Shown here one piece after another: positions 10,513 through 21,838 of a DNA stretch of 64,000 nucleotides. The notes beneath the pieces were generated by a model, which was given only the letters and a program-made list of their open reading frames with translations, was not told the origin of the DNA and did not search any database. Position 1 is the first letter of the stretch. Each line of letters begins with the position of its first letter. The stretch comes from Hygrocybe punicea. Taxonomy: Eukaryota > Basidiomycota > Agaricomycetes > Agaricales > Hygrophoraceae. Position numbers and translations under genes: made by a program. The DNA is taken from assembly GCA_963556145.1 (NCBI GenBank), contig OY744461.1, positions 372,001-436,000 on the forward strand, given 5' to 3'.

Positions 10513-11870
10513 ATGACAAATCCTAGACACAGACAAATACATTTTATCATGTATGACGTCATCGCAGCACTTCTCATTGCTGAAGAGGATGATGAGGAGA
10601 GTGACCACCACAACCATCGCCAACACCTTCTCGCCTGCCTTGCCCTTGTTGGACATGGGATTCTTGAATCATGTCGCATCAGAACCCACCTTCATCACAT
10701 CTCTCAACACTATCTATGTCAACCTGATCTCCTACCAAATCCTTGTGAGAGCACTCCATGGCAACAACTATACACTAGGGGCAGTGACAAGACCTTTATC
10801 ACAGTCATGGCGACATCACATCATTCCTTTACATCCTTGGCAGTGGTTTTGCAGCTGCATGGGTCAGCAACCCCATACCCCAGCCTGATATGAACCCTGG
10901 AAGCACTCCACACATCCACTGCTGTTCTCTAGATCCTGCTGGAGCCTTAGCACTAGTGCTTCATCACGTTACTATCACCATACCTTCACATTCCCTATCA
11001 CTTATCTTCATGTTGGTTCCTGTGACTGTACAATGTTACCTCAAATTCACACTCTCCATCTTATTATCAACACTCCAATCTCTACCTGAAGCTTGCATTA
11101 CTTGGCTGAAGGGTGATGAATTCGCCAGCTTCAATGAGCTGATTGTTCATTGTCATCCTTTGCTTACAGGTGCATTTGGGTCCATGGATGGGCTCAATTT
11201 AAACCTCCAGGAGTCAGCTGATGAGGAGTTTGCAAACTCCACATACAATGGTTGGCTTCATACTCATCTCATTACTAATGTTTTTGTGTTTGTGCTGTCA
11301 GGTATTCCTCTCTTCATTATTTATATCCATCATGCTGAACCCTTAACCCAGGTGAGGTCCTTGCATGCAAGCTTAATGTGCCCAGCAGTTGGAATGACTT
11401 GTGCAATGGAAAACTGATATACGAAAAACTTTTACATCAAACCCCTGAGGGTTTTTACCTTATTGCCAACTCAGCCTTTCCATGTGGCTGTACTGGAATT
11501 AGTGAACACGTTCACATGCCTTTGACAGTTTGTAGCTGCCTTCTGAGCACTCAAATTGAGCACAACAAAATTATTGCTTTTGACTGACAACTCCTTTCAT
11601 ACCGCCAGACTGCCGAATGGGGGAATCATATCATTCAAACATCTTTTGGGCATCTCCACCTCCCTCTTGTTGCCTGGGACCACACTGGCAGGGCTGAGCT
11701 ATTGGAAATCTGTGTGCAGCTGCACAACCTTCACACATGTTTGATCAGACTCAATGAAATTTGATCTGTTTACATGTCATTGTGGAAACCAAAAGGTTTA
11801 GATGCTGTCTGGGATGGGCTTGAAAGCAGAATATTTCCTTCAGCTATGAATCCTCATCTAACTCGCTGAG
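10513..11870 (+). pseudogene. DDE_Tnp_4 (PIF/Harbinger-like) transposase, decayed
   Basis: Three frames together cover a HARBI1-like transposase. The N-terminal frame (10513-10893) carries LHHISQHYLCQPDLLPN and YTRGSDKTFITVM. The core (10890-11417) carries GSMDGLNLNLQ with the first catalytic Asp and ATYNGW-like STYNGWLHTHLITNVFVF. The last parts (11378-11590 and on to about 11750 in another frame) carry PSSWND (second Asp), IYEKLL, TPEGFYLIANSAFP and AEWGNHIIQ..FGHLHLPL, which bears the family's C-terminal pattern. At least two frame changes break the ORF, so it cannot make the protein. The convergent DUF6818-type gene downstream is the usual second gene of such elements: PIF/Harbinger transposons pair a transposase with a Myb/SANT-like DNA-binding protein. 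No terminal inverted repeats were identified. Confidence 0.72.
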
Positions 11871-12206
11871 AGGCTGTAGCCTCATCATAGTCAAAACAAT
11901 TTTTATTATCAACCAAACAAACGTGTTTAAAATCAAAAGTCCAAAGAGTCCAGGGTATATTTTAGACAAGCACCATCAGTTGGGTGATGAGCACCATTAG
12001 TTCAAGTCAAAATTCACCTTCCCTGCCTCCAATTTTGCCTGCTCTGAGGTGGAGTCAGATGTGATTCACCTGGTGCCAGGTGAATCACCTGCATGATCTG
12101 ACTTGTCACTACCAACCCATATCATTGCAGCACCACCATCTTGGTATTTAATTTCTTGCCAACAAAGCTTGCATTCATTTGCACATTGGATCACTTTTTT
12201 TGGAGG
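11871..12206. other. Spacer between the convergent Harbinger genes
   Basis: Holds the two 3' flanks. A perfect 28-bp palindrome occupies 12061-12088 (arm GTGATTCACCTGG, 2-nt centre). No further coding was seen. Confidence 0.5.
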
Positions 12207-14155
12207 TCAGGAATCATGTATGTAAGCCATTTGTTACATTTTACAACTCCACAACTCTGATTCCAACTCTGGTACCCACCATGACAATTCTGCTTTACCA
12301 CACCTTCCTTTTTCATTCCCCTTTGCCTTTTGGACATCATTGTTTATTCTCGTTCTTGTTTCCTTTTTATCCTTTCTTCTAGAACAATCCAGACCAACCA
12401 TGGACACATCCCCACATGACCTTGCTGTACCTGAACAGTCTCCTTGCCATTGTCTTTTCCCTTACATTGACATATTGTTTACTTTATCCCACAACAAACC
12501 GATACACAATGGCTGTACTCCCAATACAGCTAATTACTGTGGGGGTGGGCAATCTGTATTCCGTACAATTATTTCCCACAGTTTCTCGTAGGTTCATGTA
12601 GAGTTTTGACGGCAGCACACTGCTATAACATCACAACTTCAACTCTACATACAAACCTTGAGAGGGAAACTTGCATTAAGGCATATTGTTAGTTATACCT
12701 TCTAACAATTTTTCTTTCTGTCTATTTTTGGTGCAGATACATACTACAACTAAGCACTTTCACCAGCAAGATCTTTGTATTTCAATAATTCATCAGAACA
12801 ACTTATTCTTCATAGATATATGATCATTTCCCTTCAATAGCCTCGGGTGGATTGATCTGGCCATTGAGGTGGAATATTGGCCTGCACGAAGGGTAGTTAT
12901 CTGGGGTTAGAAATAAATCATGAAATAAATCATGACCACTTCGATCTGAATCCAAATCGATCACTTTTACTTGGAGTCTGGCACTTGCACTTGCACTGTT
13001 TTCTTGATGCTCTCTGTTATTTATTGTTAAAATCATGGCCAGGATGCTTTGTGTTCAGGCAAGCAAGCGAAGGTCCTCAGCCCAGAAGGACCAGCTCCAC
13101 AAAATTTGTACTCAGTGGCATACAACCCAAGACTCTGAGAACATCTCTCCTTTGCCAGTAGATCCTGCAAGGCCAGGTCATGCTGGTTGCCATATTACAC
13201 ACTCTGGAGTGAAGAGAATTGACAAAACCTACAACCTGCTACGGAACAAATGCCGGAAGGTCCAACGTGCAAAAATCACAGTATCCAAAGTTCAAGCCAA
13301 ACTCAAGGATGTTCAATCTGTGCAGCTGCCGAAAGCATACCTGGAACTAGCCCAGACACAGGATCAACTCATTCTTGTCAAACAATGCACTGAATCCAAG
13401 ATTTCTATGCTTGTCGCTGATGTCCAACAAGTCCGATCAGAAAATAGCCATCTCAAACAACAACTCACAAACTCACGAAAGAAAATCCGGGCACTGCAGA
13501 TGTGTTACTTGCGAGCAACTAAAAGAGTGATGGCATCAAGCAGTCACCATGCCAAGAAGGGGCTAGTCTGGAAACTCATGCACAAGGGTGCTTATACTGC
13601 TCGGGCTCGGGCGCTTGCACAGACTCTTGTTAAGGCTGGGTGTTCACAGGAGTCAGTTGGCTTGATTTTTCGCAAGATTGGCCAAACAGTTGGGTTTTCT
13701 GTCCAGGGAAACATGAGCCGCCGAATGGTACAAAGAGCTATGATGGAAGGTGGAGTGGCCTCCCGCATTCAGCTTGGTTACGAGCTCTCACAGACTTGTG
13801 GTCTGTTGATTTTAACTATGACATTTTCTCATATTTACCCAAATTCAGGATTTACAGTGAGCGGTGATGGTACATCACACCGGCATGTGAACTATGAATC
13901 ACGGCATATTACCATCAAAGCCCCATCATATTCCACAAAAGACAGCCCTGTCTTCACACCTTGTACTCGCCTTCTTTCAGTTGCATCGTCTGTTGACCAC
14001 ACTAGCAAAACTCAACTTACTGGATGGAAAGAGCATGCATCAGCTATTTCAACTACATTCAATCGATCTCCTTTTGCCAAACGAGCCCAGCTAAGTTTTG
14101 ATGTTGCTGATTTTGCCCGCAAATTGAAAGGCATGAATGGTGATCATGCGAGCAA

Positions 14156-14310
14156 TGGAGTGGTAGCGAGTGCCTGGTCACGTGATGAGGCTCCCATGGT
14201 TCGTTGTAGACAGATCCCTGTCAGTAGTCAGTCCCAATCAAGCCTTCCTCGCCAGCTCTCCAGCGAGACTCTCCAGCTAGCCCCTGGAGCGGTACCTCCG
14301 TACCACTCCA
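14156..14310 (+). repeat. 5' LTR of LTR element 1
   Basis: 155 bp with the TGGAGTGGTA...TACCACTCCA inverted ends; 5 differences from the 3' copy. Confidence 0.85.
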
Positions 14311-14521
14311 ACGTGGTGATGAGAGCGGATTTGAACCCAGCTTCTGTTTTCAGTGACTTCCAGCAATTTCCAGCAATTTTTCAGCACCCCAGCGATTTTC
14401 CGAGTACCGAGCACAGAGCACAGAGCACTGCACACTGAGCAGTTTCCCGAACCCCAAGTGATTTTCCAAGCACCGAACAATTTTCCGAGCAACGAACATT
14501 TTCATTTTCTCGACCTACACA

Positions 14522-15544
14522 ATGACTACAAAAAGGAAACAAAAAGAAGGAGCGAAGAAGGAAAAAACGCGGCAGAAAACCAATGCAAAAAATGAGCCAC
14601 AAACCACACAGCCAATGGCCCATGCCAACCACACACAGCCCACAGCAACGTGGACCCCAATGAGAGCAACCACGATGCCCACTGCCCCGGTGCCCACCCC
14701 GTCGCCCCACCTCGCTAGTTCCAACCACGTCAAGCCAAGAACGACGTACCGGCCCCAAAACTCATTACCATCGCCGTCCCACAACACCAACCACCTCCAA
14801 AGCGAACACGGTCACGAATGCCCAATGCCCACGGCTTTCGCCACCCCCAACCCCAAACACCCCGGAGCAGAGCGCAGACGTGAGCTCCCACCAAATTACC
14901 CCAACCCCAACGCAAAACTAACCACCACTTCCGTGGCAACCCAGCAACAGCCATCCACCAGCACCTCTGCATCAAGTCAAACGGCCCCATCCACACGCGA
15001 AAACGTGTCCCCGCATGGCCCAACACGCCCACCATCATCAGAAGCAACGTCAACCGCCTTGGACAACGCCCCATCGTTGAATACTACCCCAACGCGAACC
15101 ACTGTGCCCGAAACTCAACGAGAGTCACATCACACACCCACATCGACCCCAAGCACACCGTCCCTGCTGCAAAACACATCCAAACGTGTCTCAAGTCCCA
15201 CCCCGGCCCCAAACCCTGCGCCCGTGCAAGAAAATGCATTCAAATGCTTCCCACACCGCGGTCCCACAACACCCGACCATCTGATGCCCACACAGGCCCC
15301 AAAGCCCGTACCCGTGCAACAGAACACGCCCAAATGCGCCCCAGACCCCGTTTCCCCCCAGGTATATGCCCACACACGCTCACACCAGCCCAGAGTCATG
15401 TCACCGCCGTCCAGACGCTGCAACTGCGAGCGCAGAGGCCAAACGGTGTCGAAACCCGAGCTGACGTGTACCCGAAGTTCGAGGAGGACGAGAGGAATGG
15501 GAGAATGGGAGATGGCGCGAGGAACGAGGAGACAGATACCATGA
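14522..15544 (+). CDS. Pro/Thr-rich ORF inside LTR element 1, 340 aa
   Basis: An open frame starting MTTKRKQKEGAKKEKTRQKT (strongly basic) and continuing as a Pro/Thr/Asn-rich low-complexity protein without recognisable domains. It is the first long ORF after the primer-binding site, the position gag would occupy. There is no zinc knuckle and no capsid-like block. A second set of Pro-rich frames (15796-16589) follows. It could be a degenerate or novel structural protein, or simply open by composition because the region is C-rich. I cannot decide between these. Confidence 0.35.
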   Translation: MTTKRKQKEGAKKEKTRQKTNAKNEPQTTQPMAHANHTQPTATWTPMRATTMPTAPVPTPSPHLASSNHVKPRTTYRPQNSLPSPSHNTNHLQSEHGHECPMPTAFATPNPKHPGAERRRELPPNYPNPNAKLTTTSVATQQQPSTSTSASSQTAPSTRENVSPHGPTRPPSSEATSTALDNAPSLNTTPTRTTVPETQRESHHTPTSTPSTPSLLQNTSKRVSSPTPAPNPAPVQENAFKCFPHRGPTTPDHLMPTQAPKPVPVQQNTPKCAPDPVSPQVYAHTRSHQPRVMSPPSRRCNCERRGQTVSKPELTCTRSSRRTRGMGEWEMARGTRRQIP

Positions 15545-16692
15545 GACAAATGAGTCCGAAAACACACGACGGGACAACAGGACAGCCCAACAAGAGACTG
15601 GGAACAGGCCTGTTCGTACATCTGGCCCCACCCCAGCGAATTTGCCCGCGCCCATGTTACCACCTATGTGTCTCGACTGGGCTGAACACGCCACAGCCAT
15701 CCCCATCCATGCCGCCTCCCAACGCAAACATCTAACGCCTACACTGTCTCGACCCACCATCCCCGTCTACCCTGACCCAAAACCAAACCACCAATGTGGG
15801 CATCCCGCCCCCACACCGTACCACGCTTCTGGCAACCACCAAACACGCTACGACGGCCGAGCATGGCCTCTGCCATCCAAAATCACGGAGATCCTCACAG
15901 GAGAGAACCAAAACGGGACGGATCTTGCCAGGTGAAACATCAAAGGGCAAGATGAGAAAAAGCAACAACCCGCAAGCATGGAGGAGACACATACCGGGGA
16001 CACACCACACGATGAAGCATCCCAACCTGCGACTGCAAGCGAGGCGGACCTACCTATGCCCACAAAACGATACGCCGACGCGTCTACACAAACGGAGCCC
16101 GTGGAAACACCTCCATCAGCATACCACAACAATATCCCCGCCCCGAAAACCCAAGCCGTCCCCATGTTCAACATTCCCCATCAAAACTGTACCTGGCGCA
16201 ACAACCACCCGACTCACGTCCCCATTTGGCGTCCGAAGAGCATCCCTACACTTACCTACCCCCGAACGCAAAATCCATGGTCCACGCTTCGCTACCGTCA
16301 CCGCCGTGTCCACCCTCAAAACCTTCCCCCGAGATACCCCGTACATAAACTCCTGCCTCGTCGTCAAGCATACCCAACACATTTCGATGACTCCCCATAC
16401 TGTGTACAACCCCGACATCTTCCCACCATCCCTACACGAAACTCATCAAAAATTCTGGCTCATGTCCACGATGTTTCTCCTGCCTTTTCCCATCCCTCCG
16501 TTTCTTTCCCATCTTTTTCTGGACAAGTTCCCATTCCCTTTGATCCCAGTCTTGGACCTCCTTTGCTAGACCCCAGTGGAGTAGACTAGTTCCTTTTTCA
16601 GTTCGTTTCCCTCTTTTCTTCCTCTTTCTTTTTTTTTCTCTTTTCAGGTCTTCGATAGCGACGAGGACGTTGCTATGAGGAAGGGGGGCACT

Positions 16693-16847
16693 TGGAGTGG
16701 TAGCGAGTGCCTGGTCACGTGACAAGGCTCCCACGGTTCGTTGTAGACAGATCCCTGTCAGTAGTCAGTCCCAATCAAGCCTTCCTCGCCAGCTCTCCAG
16801 CGAGACTCTCCAGCTAGCCCCTGGAGCGGTACCTCCATACCAGTCCA
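16693..16847 (+). repeat. 3' LTR of LTR element 1
   Basis: Direct repeat of 14156-14310, preceded by a polypurine tract and followed by GCGA. Confidence 0.85.
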
Positions 16848-19800
16848 GCGATCAGAAAAAAACTGTCTGGTTGATGCAAGAGTGGAAAGAGAAATCAAGC
16901 TGAATCACCCTAGGCTACGATCACGTCCTCTCAATGTCTTTTGCTGAACTGCAAGTTATTCTTTCCGATGCAGAACAACAGAAACTGATGGACATTGGCG
17001 GCAACACTTCCTGGAATGCTCTCTCTCACAATGAGCAAGCAGTAATCAACACTGCAATGATGGAAGGCCTGGCTTATCGTCTAGGCTCTCAAGTGTTCAT
17101 GCGGCTATCGGAGGCAGAACAACGTGATATTGATATCTTTTTCTGGGCTGGTTGCTCAATGCACAAGGAACTCAATTCGGTTAAGGGTGGAAATGCCTCA
17201 ATGGTCGCCTGGTGGTCGAAAAACAAGATCCAAGAGCCAATTCTACTGGCCAACAAATACAACGATGCTCTGCTCCGGTTATCTTCCATTGCTGAAGCAT
17301 CAACAGCAGCAGTTCAGTGAGCACTGGATGTCTCAACTCGAGGTGGAGTCAAGGCTGCCAGTCTTGCTGGTGCCATTTTTAATCACAAAGATGACAAAAA
17401 AGGACAGCAGGATTTCCACCGACACTACTTCCAGCAAATCAAGGGCTCATTGACAAAGTTTCCTGACACCAGCAATACTCGTTATCAATTGCATTGCGAG
17501 GCAGCCGCTGAGCTCCTCATCTACCTTCGCCAGTATATTTCTTTTCTCGAGCTTGTGCGTGATAAAAAGGAAAAGCGAACACTCAATCATATGGAACAAA
17601 ATGTCTACCGCGCTCTCCAGGATCCAGCAACACTCACGGAACTGGCTGTACTCATGCTTTATGCTCAAGCTGTCACACATCCCTACATGCGAACCATTCA
17701 TGGACCTGGAAGTAAGAAAATCAATGCCTTGGATCTCGAACCGTTGCATACCCATTTGAAAACACACATTCAGTTGATTATCAAAAAGCCTGATCTTCTG
17801 GTGGCTGCTGATGCGTCGTATGAGCTTGGTTCTCTGGATAGAAAACCCTGGCACAATCCTCCCGCTGTCTACACTGTTCTTCGGATGCTGTCAGACCTTC
17901 CACACTTGAAGCCTGTACTTGTTGCATTCTTCAAAGGGGCTCTGGTGACCTGGGAACGCTTCACATCAGAATTTGAGCATGGCAGTGCTATTTCTTTGGC
18001 AACCGAGTCGGAACAAGATCTAGCATTCATGCCCACCACAAATGATGCAAACGAAGGCGCTCTGGGATCTTGGAGACTCAACGCTCGAAAGAAACCCAGC
18101 ATGACCATCCAACATTTCTCAGACTCACTGGCTTTCTCTCACAACGAGATGCAGGCATTCATGGATGTGAAGTTTCATGATGACGACCATCAATATATTA
18201 TGCAAGAAGCACACCAACAGGACTCTAGTGGCATTGAGCAAAAACGCCGGGAAACGCTTATCCAATTCGAGAAGAAGGTCGAGGCAAAATGCCAAAAAGA
18301 CAACGAAAGAAAATGGAAGCAAGACGAGATTACAGCGAGGTTATCACTGGTGACAGTAGTGCTTGACTGAGAGGTGCTGAAGGCCATGAAGGTCAAAGAA
18401 CTTGAAGACCAGCTAGAAATACACAGGCGACAACTTGAAGACTCGACTATTCCCATCAAGTCTCGTCTTAAAAACAAAGCAGCTAAACTGGATGCTCTTC
18501 TGGCAGCCGTCAAACGATATGAAGGTCATTTGGGAAGCCCCCAGGCACTGGAACCCATGCCCAAAGTTGAATTAGGTATGCTAGAAGAAGATGGGGAGGA
18601 AGATGACGATGAGCTGTATCATAATTGACATTGTGAAGTACCATCTTTCTACACTGTTGTGCAGTTAACCCCAAACCCACAGCACTCCAGCCTTGGTCTC
18701 TCGCAACCAATTTACACAGCAGGTCTTCAACAACAATCATCAGTTGCTCATGCTAGTCCTCTCCTCATACAGATCATTCAAACTCACCATAAACCAAGTC
18801 AATTCAGTCTCAAAAAATTATGGTACTCAACAAGTCAATACTGGGATATGTTAGACATGATGCTGTGTTTACTGTTTATTAGAATCGACATGTTTGTGCC
18901 CATAGCGAGAAGTTGAATCGATGGGTCGCCTTGAATTTTTACTTCGCCGTGATTTCAATTACATAAGCGTCATGGCTGTGAATAAGGAATTGCCCACCCC
19001 CAATTACTGTAATCATCATTGGCAGCATTGCCATCACTTTCCTTATCGGTTTCTACCTTGTTATGATCTATCTTTGGCATCGGCACCATAACCCTTCTGC
19101 CATCGATACATCCAACTTCCACCTTGACAATATCTCACTACGTAATTGACAATTGCCATTTCCGGCTATATGGTTTCCACTTTTGTATTCTGAGCCTATC
19201 ATTATCCTGCCTGATCATCTGACGACATTCCTCACCTGCATGCATACTCTGAACAATCCTCAATCACAAAACATTTCACTGTTCCTTCCAATCCAATCAT
19301 CACCGAAGCACACACCTTCAGACTTCAACCACAGACCATACGATTTCCCAATACAGTGAACCGACCCATATTGTGTATTGTTCACACATCATCACTTCAA
19401 TGCAGTACCCAACGACTTGTTCCCACAGCTTGTCACCTGTGCCATGACTCGAAACCTGGACCCACATTCATTTATCCCATTCCATCTGTACCCTTGATAC
19501 CTCCCACACTCGTTTACAACAATACCCTTTCTTGGGAGAATACCGACATCAAGTGGATGTCATTGTTCCACACCAGGACAAGACATCACTCCTTGATATG
19601 TCATTGCCACAGATATTGTCATCCGGTACAGCTTATGCTGTTCACATATCCGACCTCAGCTATCCCACTATCCTAGTTGGTTTTCCCCCAGCACATTCCT
19701 TTGTTTTCTTTCATGCCAACCTTGCCACTATATCCACACTACTTCAAGACACTCCCTTCACCAATCCAACACTGGATAATGCCTCTCTCCAATCTGACCA

Positions 19801-20984
19801 TGCAATGCACTTGCCAGACTGCGCACTTGCCCATTGTAGCAAGTGTAGACTCTGAATTGGCAATTCTGCATATCACATGATCTGATGACAAATCATCCAA
19901 GTCATCCAGACCTCCTCTATCCCTCAATGACACCTGGGCCTCCAGTTGGATTGTGAGAACATCAACATGAGGACGCCTCATGTCCACCTCATGGTGAACA
20001 CATGGTGTAGTTGGACTTGCTGTAGCTTCATGGTTGGACTTCTATTTACCTCCCCTCAAGACCAGTCACTATATCTACTGTTCTTGTAGTTGGTTCAGAC
20101 TTTCTCTTCTTTATATTTAGTCTGGTTCTTGGGGCAGACCCCCTTGTCTTGGGTAACCCCACAGCTCGCATGACTTTAGACCATGAACCCCCCCCCTTTG
20201 TAGCAGTGTTGTCTTAGTTATAAGCAACCACCTCCTAGTTAAGTTGATTGTTGCCGGAGCCCACTGCAGAAGCAATCTGTAATACCATTATCTCAGCTCT
20301 GGCAAGTTTGCGAGCAGTTTCATTCCATTCATGTTTGAGATTGGAGATGCAAGTGTGGAGAACTTCAATTGTGGACTGTGCATCATGAACCTGGCTGGTG
20401 AGGCTGAGAATCTGGGTAGTTTGCATGGATCAGGTGCTCCTCTCTTCAGTGATTGTTGCCTGGACTTGAGGGTCAAACGCTGAGGAGATGGTATGGAGGA
20501 ATTTGTTTCCAGCATTTTTACCAGGGTGTATGAGCATGGCAGTCTGTGCACAGTGAGACAGTGAGACACCAGCCTCCTGCTTCACACTGGATTCTTTCTT
20601 AATGGCAACCTTTTTGTTCGCAATGATCTTTCCATATGTAGAGCTGGTGTCACTACTATTGTCTGAGATCTTGATAAGCTCCACCTCACCATCACCATCA
20701 TTGTCATTGTTGTCATTGTCGGGGCTTTGGGTACAGAACTTTTCATCCATGAGGTCATAGATCACATGTGCATGATCTATGTATGTGGGGCAGTTGGCTC
20801 ATCCAGTTGGCTTCAGCCTTCAAAGGATTTCCTTAAATTTATGCTCGAGAGAGTTGGTGTTACATTCTGAGCGGTTATTCAGCTGTGCCCATGCATTATA
20901 CTTTACAGTGATGGCATTCCTGGTCATCATTCCAGTCAGTACTGTCTCTTCCAATATAGTCATAAATGTGTTGATATCCTCTGT

Positions 20985-21140
20985 TGGAGTGGTATGGAGG
21001 TATCGCTCTGAGGGCTAGCTGGAGAGTCTCGCTGGAGAGCTGGCAAGGAAGGCTTCATTGGGAACTACTACCAAACAGGGAACTATCTACAACAAACCGT
21101 GGGAACCTCATCACGTGATTAGGCACTTGCTACCACTCCA
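20985..21140 (-). mobile_element. Solo LTR of the same LTR-element family
   Basis: On the minus strand it starts TGGAGTGGTAGCAAGTGCC and ends ATACCACTCCA, a 156-bp match to the LTRs of element 1. The flanks are CTGT and CCGT (4-bp duplication with one transition). It interrupts the DUF6818 pseudogene, and the reading frame is restored when it is removed. Confidence 0.82.
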
Positions 21141-21838
21141 CCGTTGAGTAAATGGTGGAATCAGGACCATGACTGCCATGGGCATTCTTGGCAGGCTGGC
21201 CAGCATCAAGGTTTTTTATCGTTCCCTGGTGCTTGAGGCCACAGGACTTAACTGGAGGAACCAGGACTTGCTTCACTTTCCCTTTCCCAGTTGCTGTGGC
21301 ATGCCAAACACTGGCTACTTTCATGGCTGGTAGGGTGGCTTTCCTTTTAAATGGAGCCAGGATATTGTGGACAGCAGTATCTGAAAGGGGCTGGGATGGA
21401 ACATCGGGTGATGGAGGCATAGGAAGCGCAGGAAGTGTAGGAAACACAAGAAGCGCAGGAAGCACAGAAAGGATCTGCTGGGGGTAAAAATGGGGATTGG
21501 TGTGAGCATGAATTGGGGGCTGTCAATTACAGTCAGTCTCAGTATAACTGAGATATACAGGCTACTTACAAAGTGGTACTCATTCTCGTTGTGCTCAGCA
21601 CCTCAATTGAACACATCACGAAGGGGTGGTAAGTTGAACTGGGCATCATGAGGAGCTGGAAAGTCAAACTGAGTGTACAAACATTAGTTATAGCAAAAAA
21701 GTGTGTGTGGGGTGAGGATACTGACCGAGGGTGGATTCCAGGGATCAGAGCCCAGGCTGAATCAGAACCAATGCAGTGGAAATGGTTTCCAGCCAAATCC
21801 TTAAGATATTGGGGAACACCTTGAGCAAGAGAGTCCAT

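Larger units (their letters stand above)
14156..16847 (+). mobile_element. Non-autonomous LTR retroelement 1 (155-bp LTRs, 2.7 kb)
   Basis: Two LTRs (14156-14310 and 16693-16847) begin TGGAGTGGTAGCGAG and end ACCACTCCA/ACCAGTCCA; I count five differences. The flanks are GCAA (14152-14155) and GCGA (16848-16851), a 4-bp duplication with one change; removing the element restores the TE-A frame. TGGTGATGAGAG right after the 5' LTR is a likely tRNA primer-binding site, and the next GCGGATTTGAACCC looks like the complement of a tRNA T-arm. A purine tract (GAGGAAGGGGGG) precedes the 3' LTR, with a hairpin (ATAGC...GCTAT, 16655-16676) just before it. No RT, integrase or protease is present. Confidence 0.85.
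13035..18628 (+). pseudogene. TE-A transposase-like protein, broken
   Basis: A long protein in pieces. The N-terminal part (13035-14155) has a coiled coil (VQQVRSENSHLKQQLTNSRK), ARALAQTLVKAGCSQESVG and SGDGTSHRHVNYESRH. After the LTR element the frame resumes at DQKKTVWLMQEWKEK, then 16934-17320 gives FFWAGCSMHKELNSVKGGN and EPILLANKYND. The C-terminal part (17450-18628) ends in NDANEGALGSWRLNARKK and a Lys/Glu coiled coil. The block GDG..., GDHAS and NEGALG could supply D, D and E of a DDE site; that is my inference. An intron is likely near 13800-13855. In-frame TGAs before ALDVSTRGG and before EVLKAM sit where Arg is expected. The same protein type recurs in Agaricomycete genomes, but I cannot assign a superfamily. 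Confidence 0.6.
12541..19001 (+). mobile_element. TE-A: 6.5-kb TIR transposon with 9-bp target duplication
   Basis: Begins GGGGGTGGGCAATCTG and ends ...GAATTGCCCACCCCC, a 13-bp perfect terminal inverted repeat followed by looser similarity. Both sides carry AATTACTGT (12532-12540 and 19002-19010). The uninterrupted LTR copy at 23666 has the corresponding empty site (CTCATTACCGTAATTG), which confirms insertion. It carries one large split gene and is itself interrupted by a 2.7-kb LTR element. Confidence 0.85.
12232..20284 (+). mobile_element. Giant LTR copy 1 (about 1.6 kb), interrupted by TE-A
   Basis: Starts TGTTACATTTTACAACTCC at 12232 and ends at 20284; the end has decayed from ATCCATAACA to ATCTGTAATA. 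It is flanked by the 5-bp duplication CCATT (12227-12231 and 20285-20289). The sequence matches the intact copy at 23666-25307 over its whole length once the insertion 12541-19001 is removed. It landed inside the last coding stretch of the DUF6818 gene. No internal retroelement genes are attached, so it is a solo LTR. Confidence 0.85.
12207..21838 (-). pseudogene. DUF6818-type (SANT-like) partner gene, split by insertions
   Basis: Read on the minus strand: an N-terminal exon (MDSLAQGVPQYLKDLAGN, from 21838), then an exon with FDFPAPHDAQFNLPPLRDVF, then a Pro-rich/basic linker. The SANT-like block reads DINTFMTILEETVL, ITVKYNAWAQLNNRSE and SLEHKFKEI..LKPTG..NCP. An acidic stretch follows, and a C-terminal coiled coil (LSLTSQVHDAQSTIEVLH). 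Removing the solo LTR at 20985-21140 plus one 4-bp duplication restores the frame before DINTFM. Removing the giant LTR (12232-20284) joins ARAEIM to AYIHDS and a TGA at 12207-12209, a natural family end. Several in-frame TGA codons fall where Arg or Trp would be expected, so the gene is dead. The order of domains is what I know of DUF6818 proteins; a domain search would confirm it. Confidence 0.66.

Noticed and set aside
12541..19001. Assignment of TE-A to the KDZ (Kyakuja-Dileera-Zisupton) transposons
   Set aside because: TIR and gene size tempted me, but the protein lacks the Cys clusters and catalytic motifs I associate with KDZ, and the TSD is 9 bp rather than 8.
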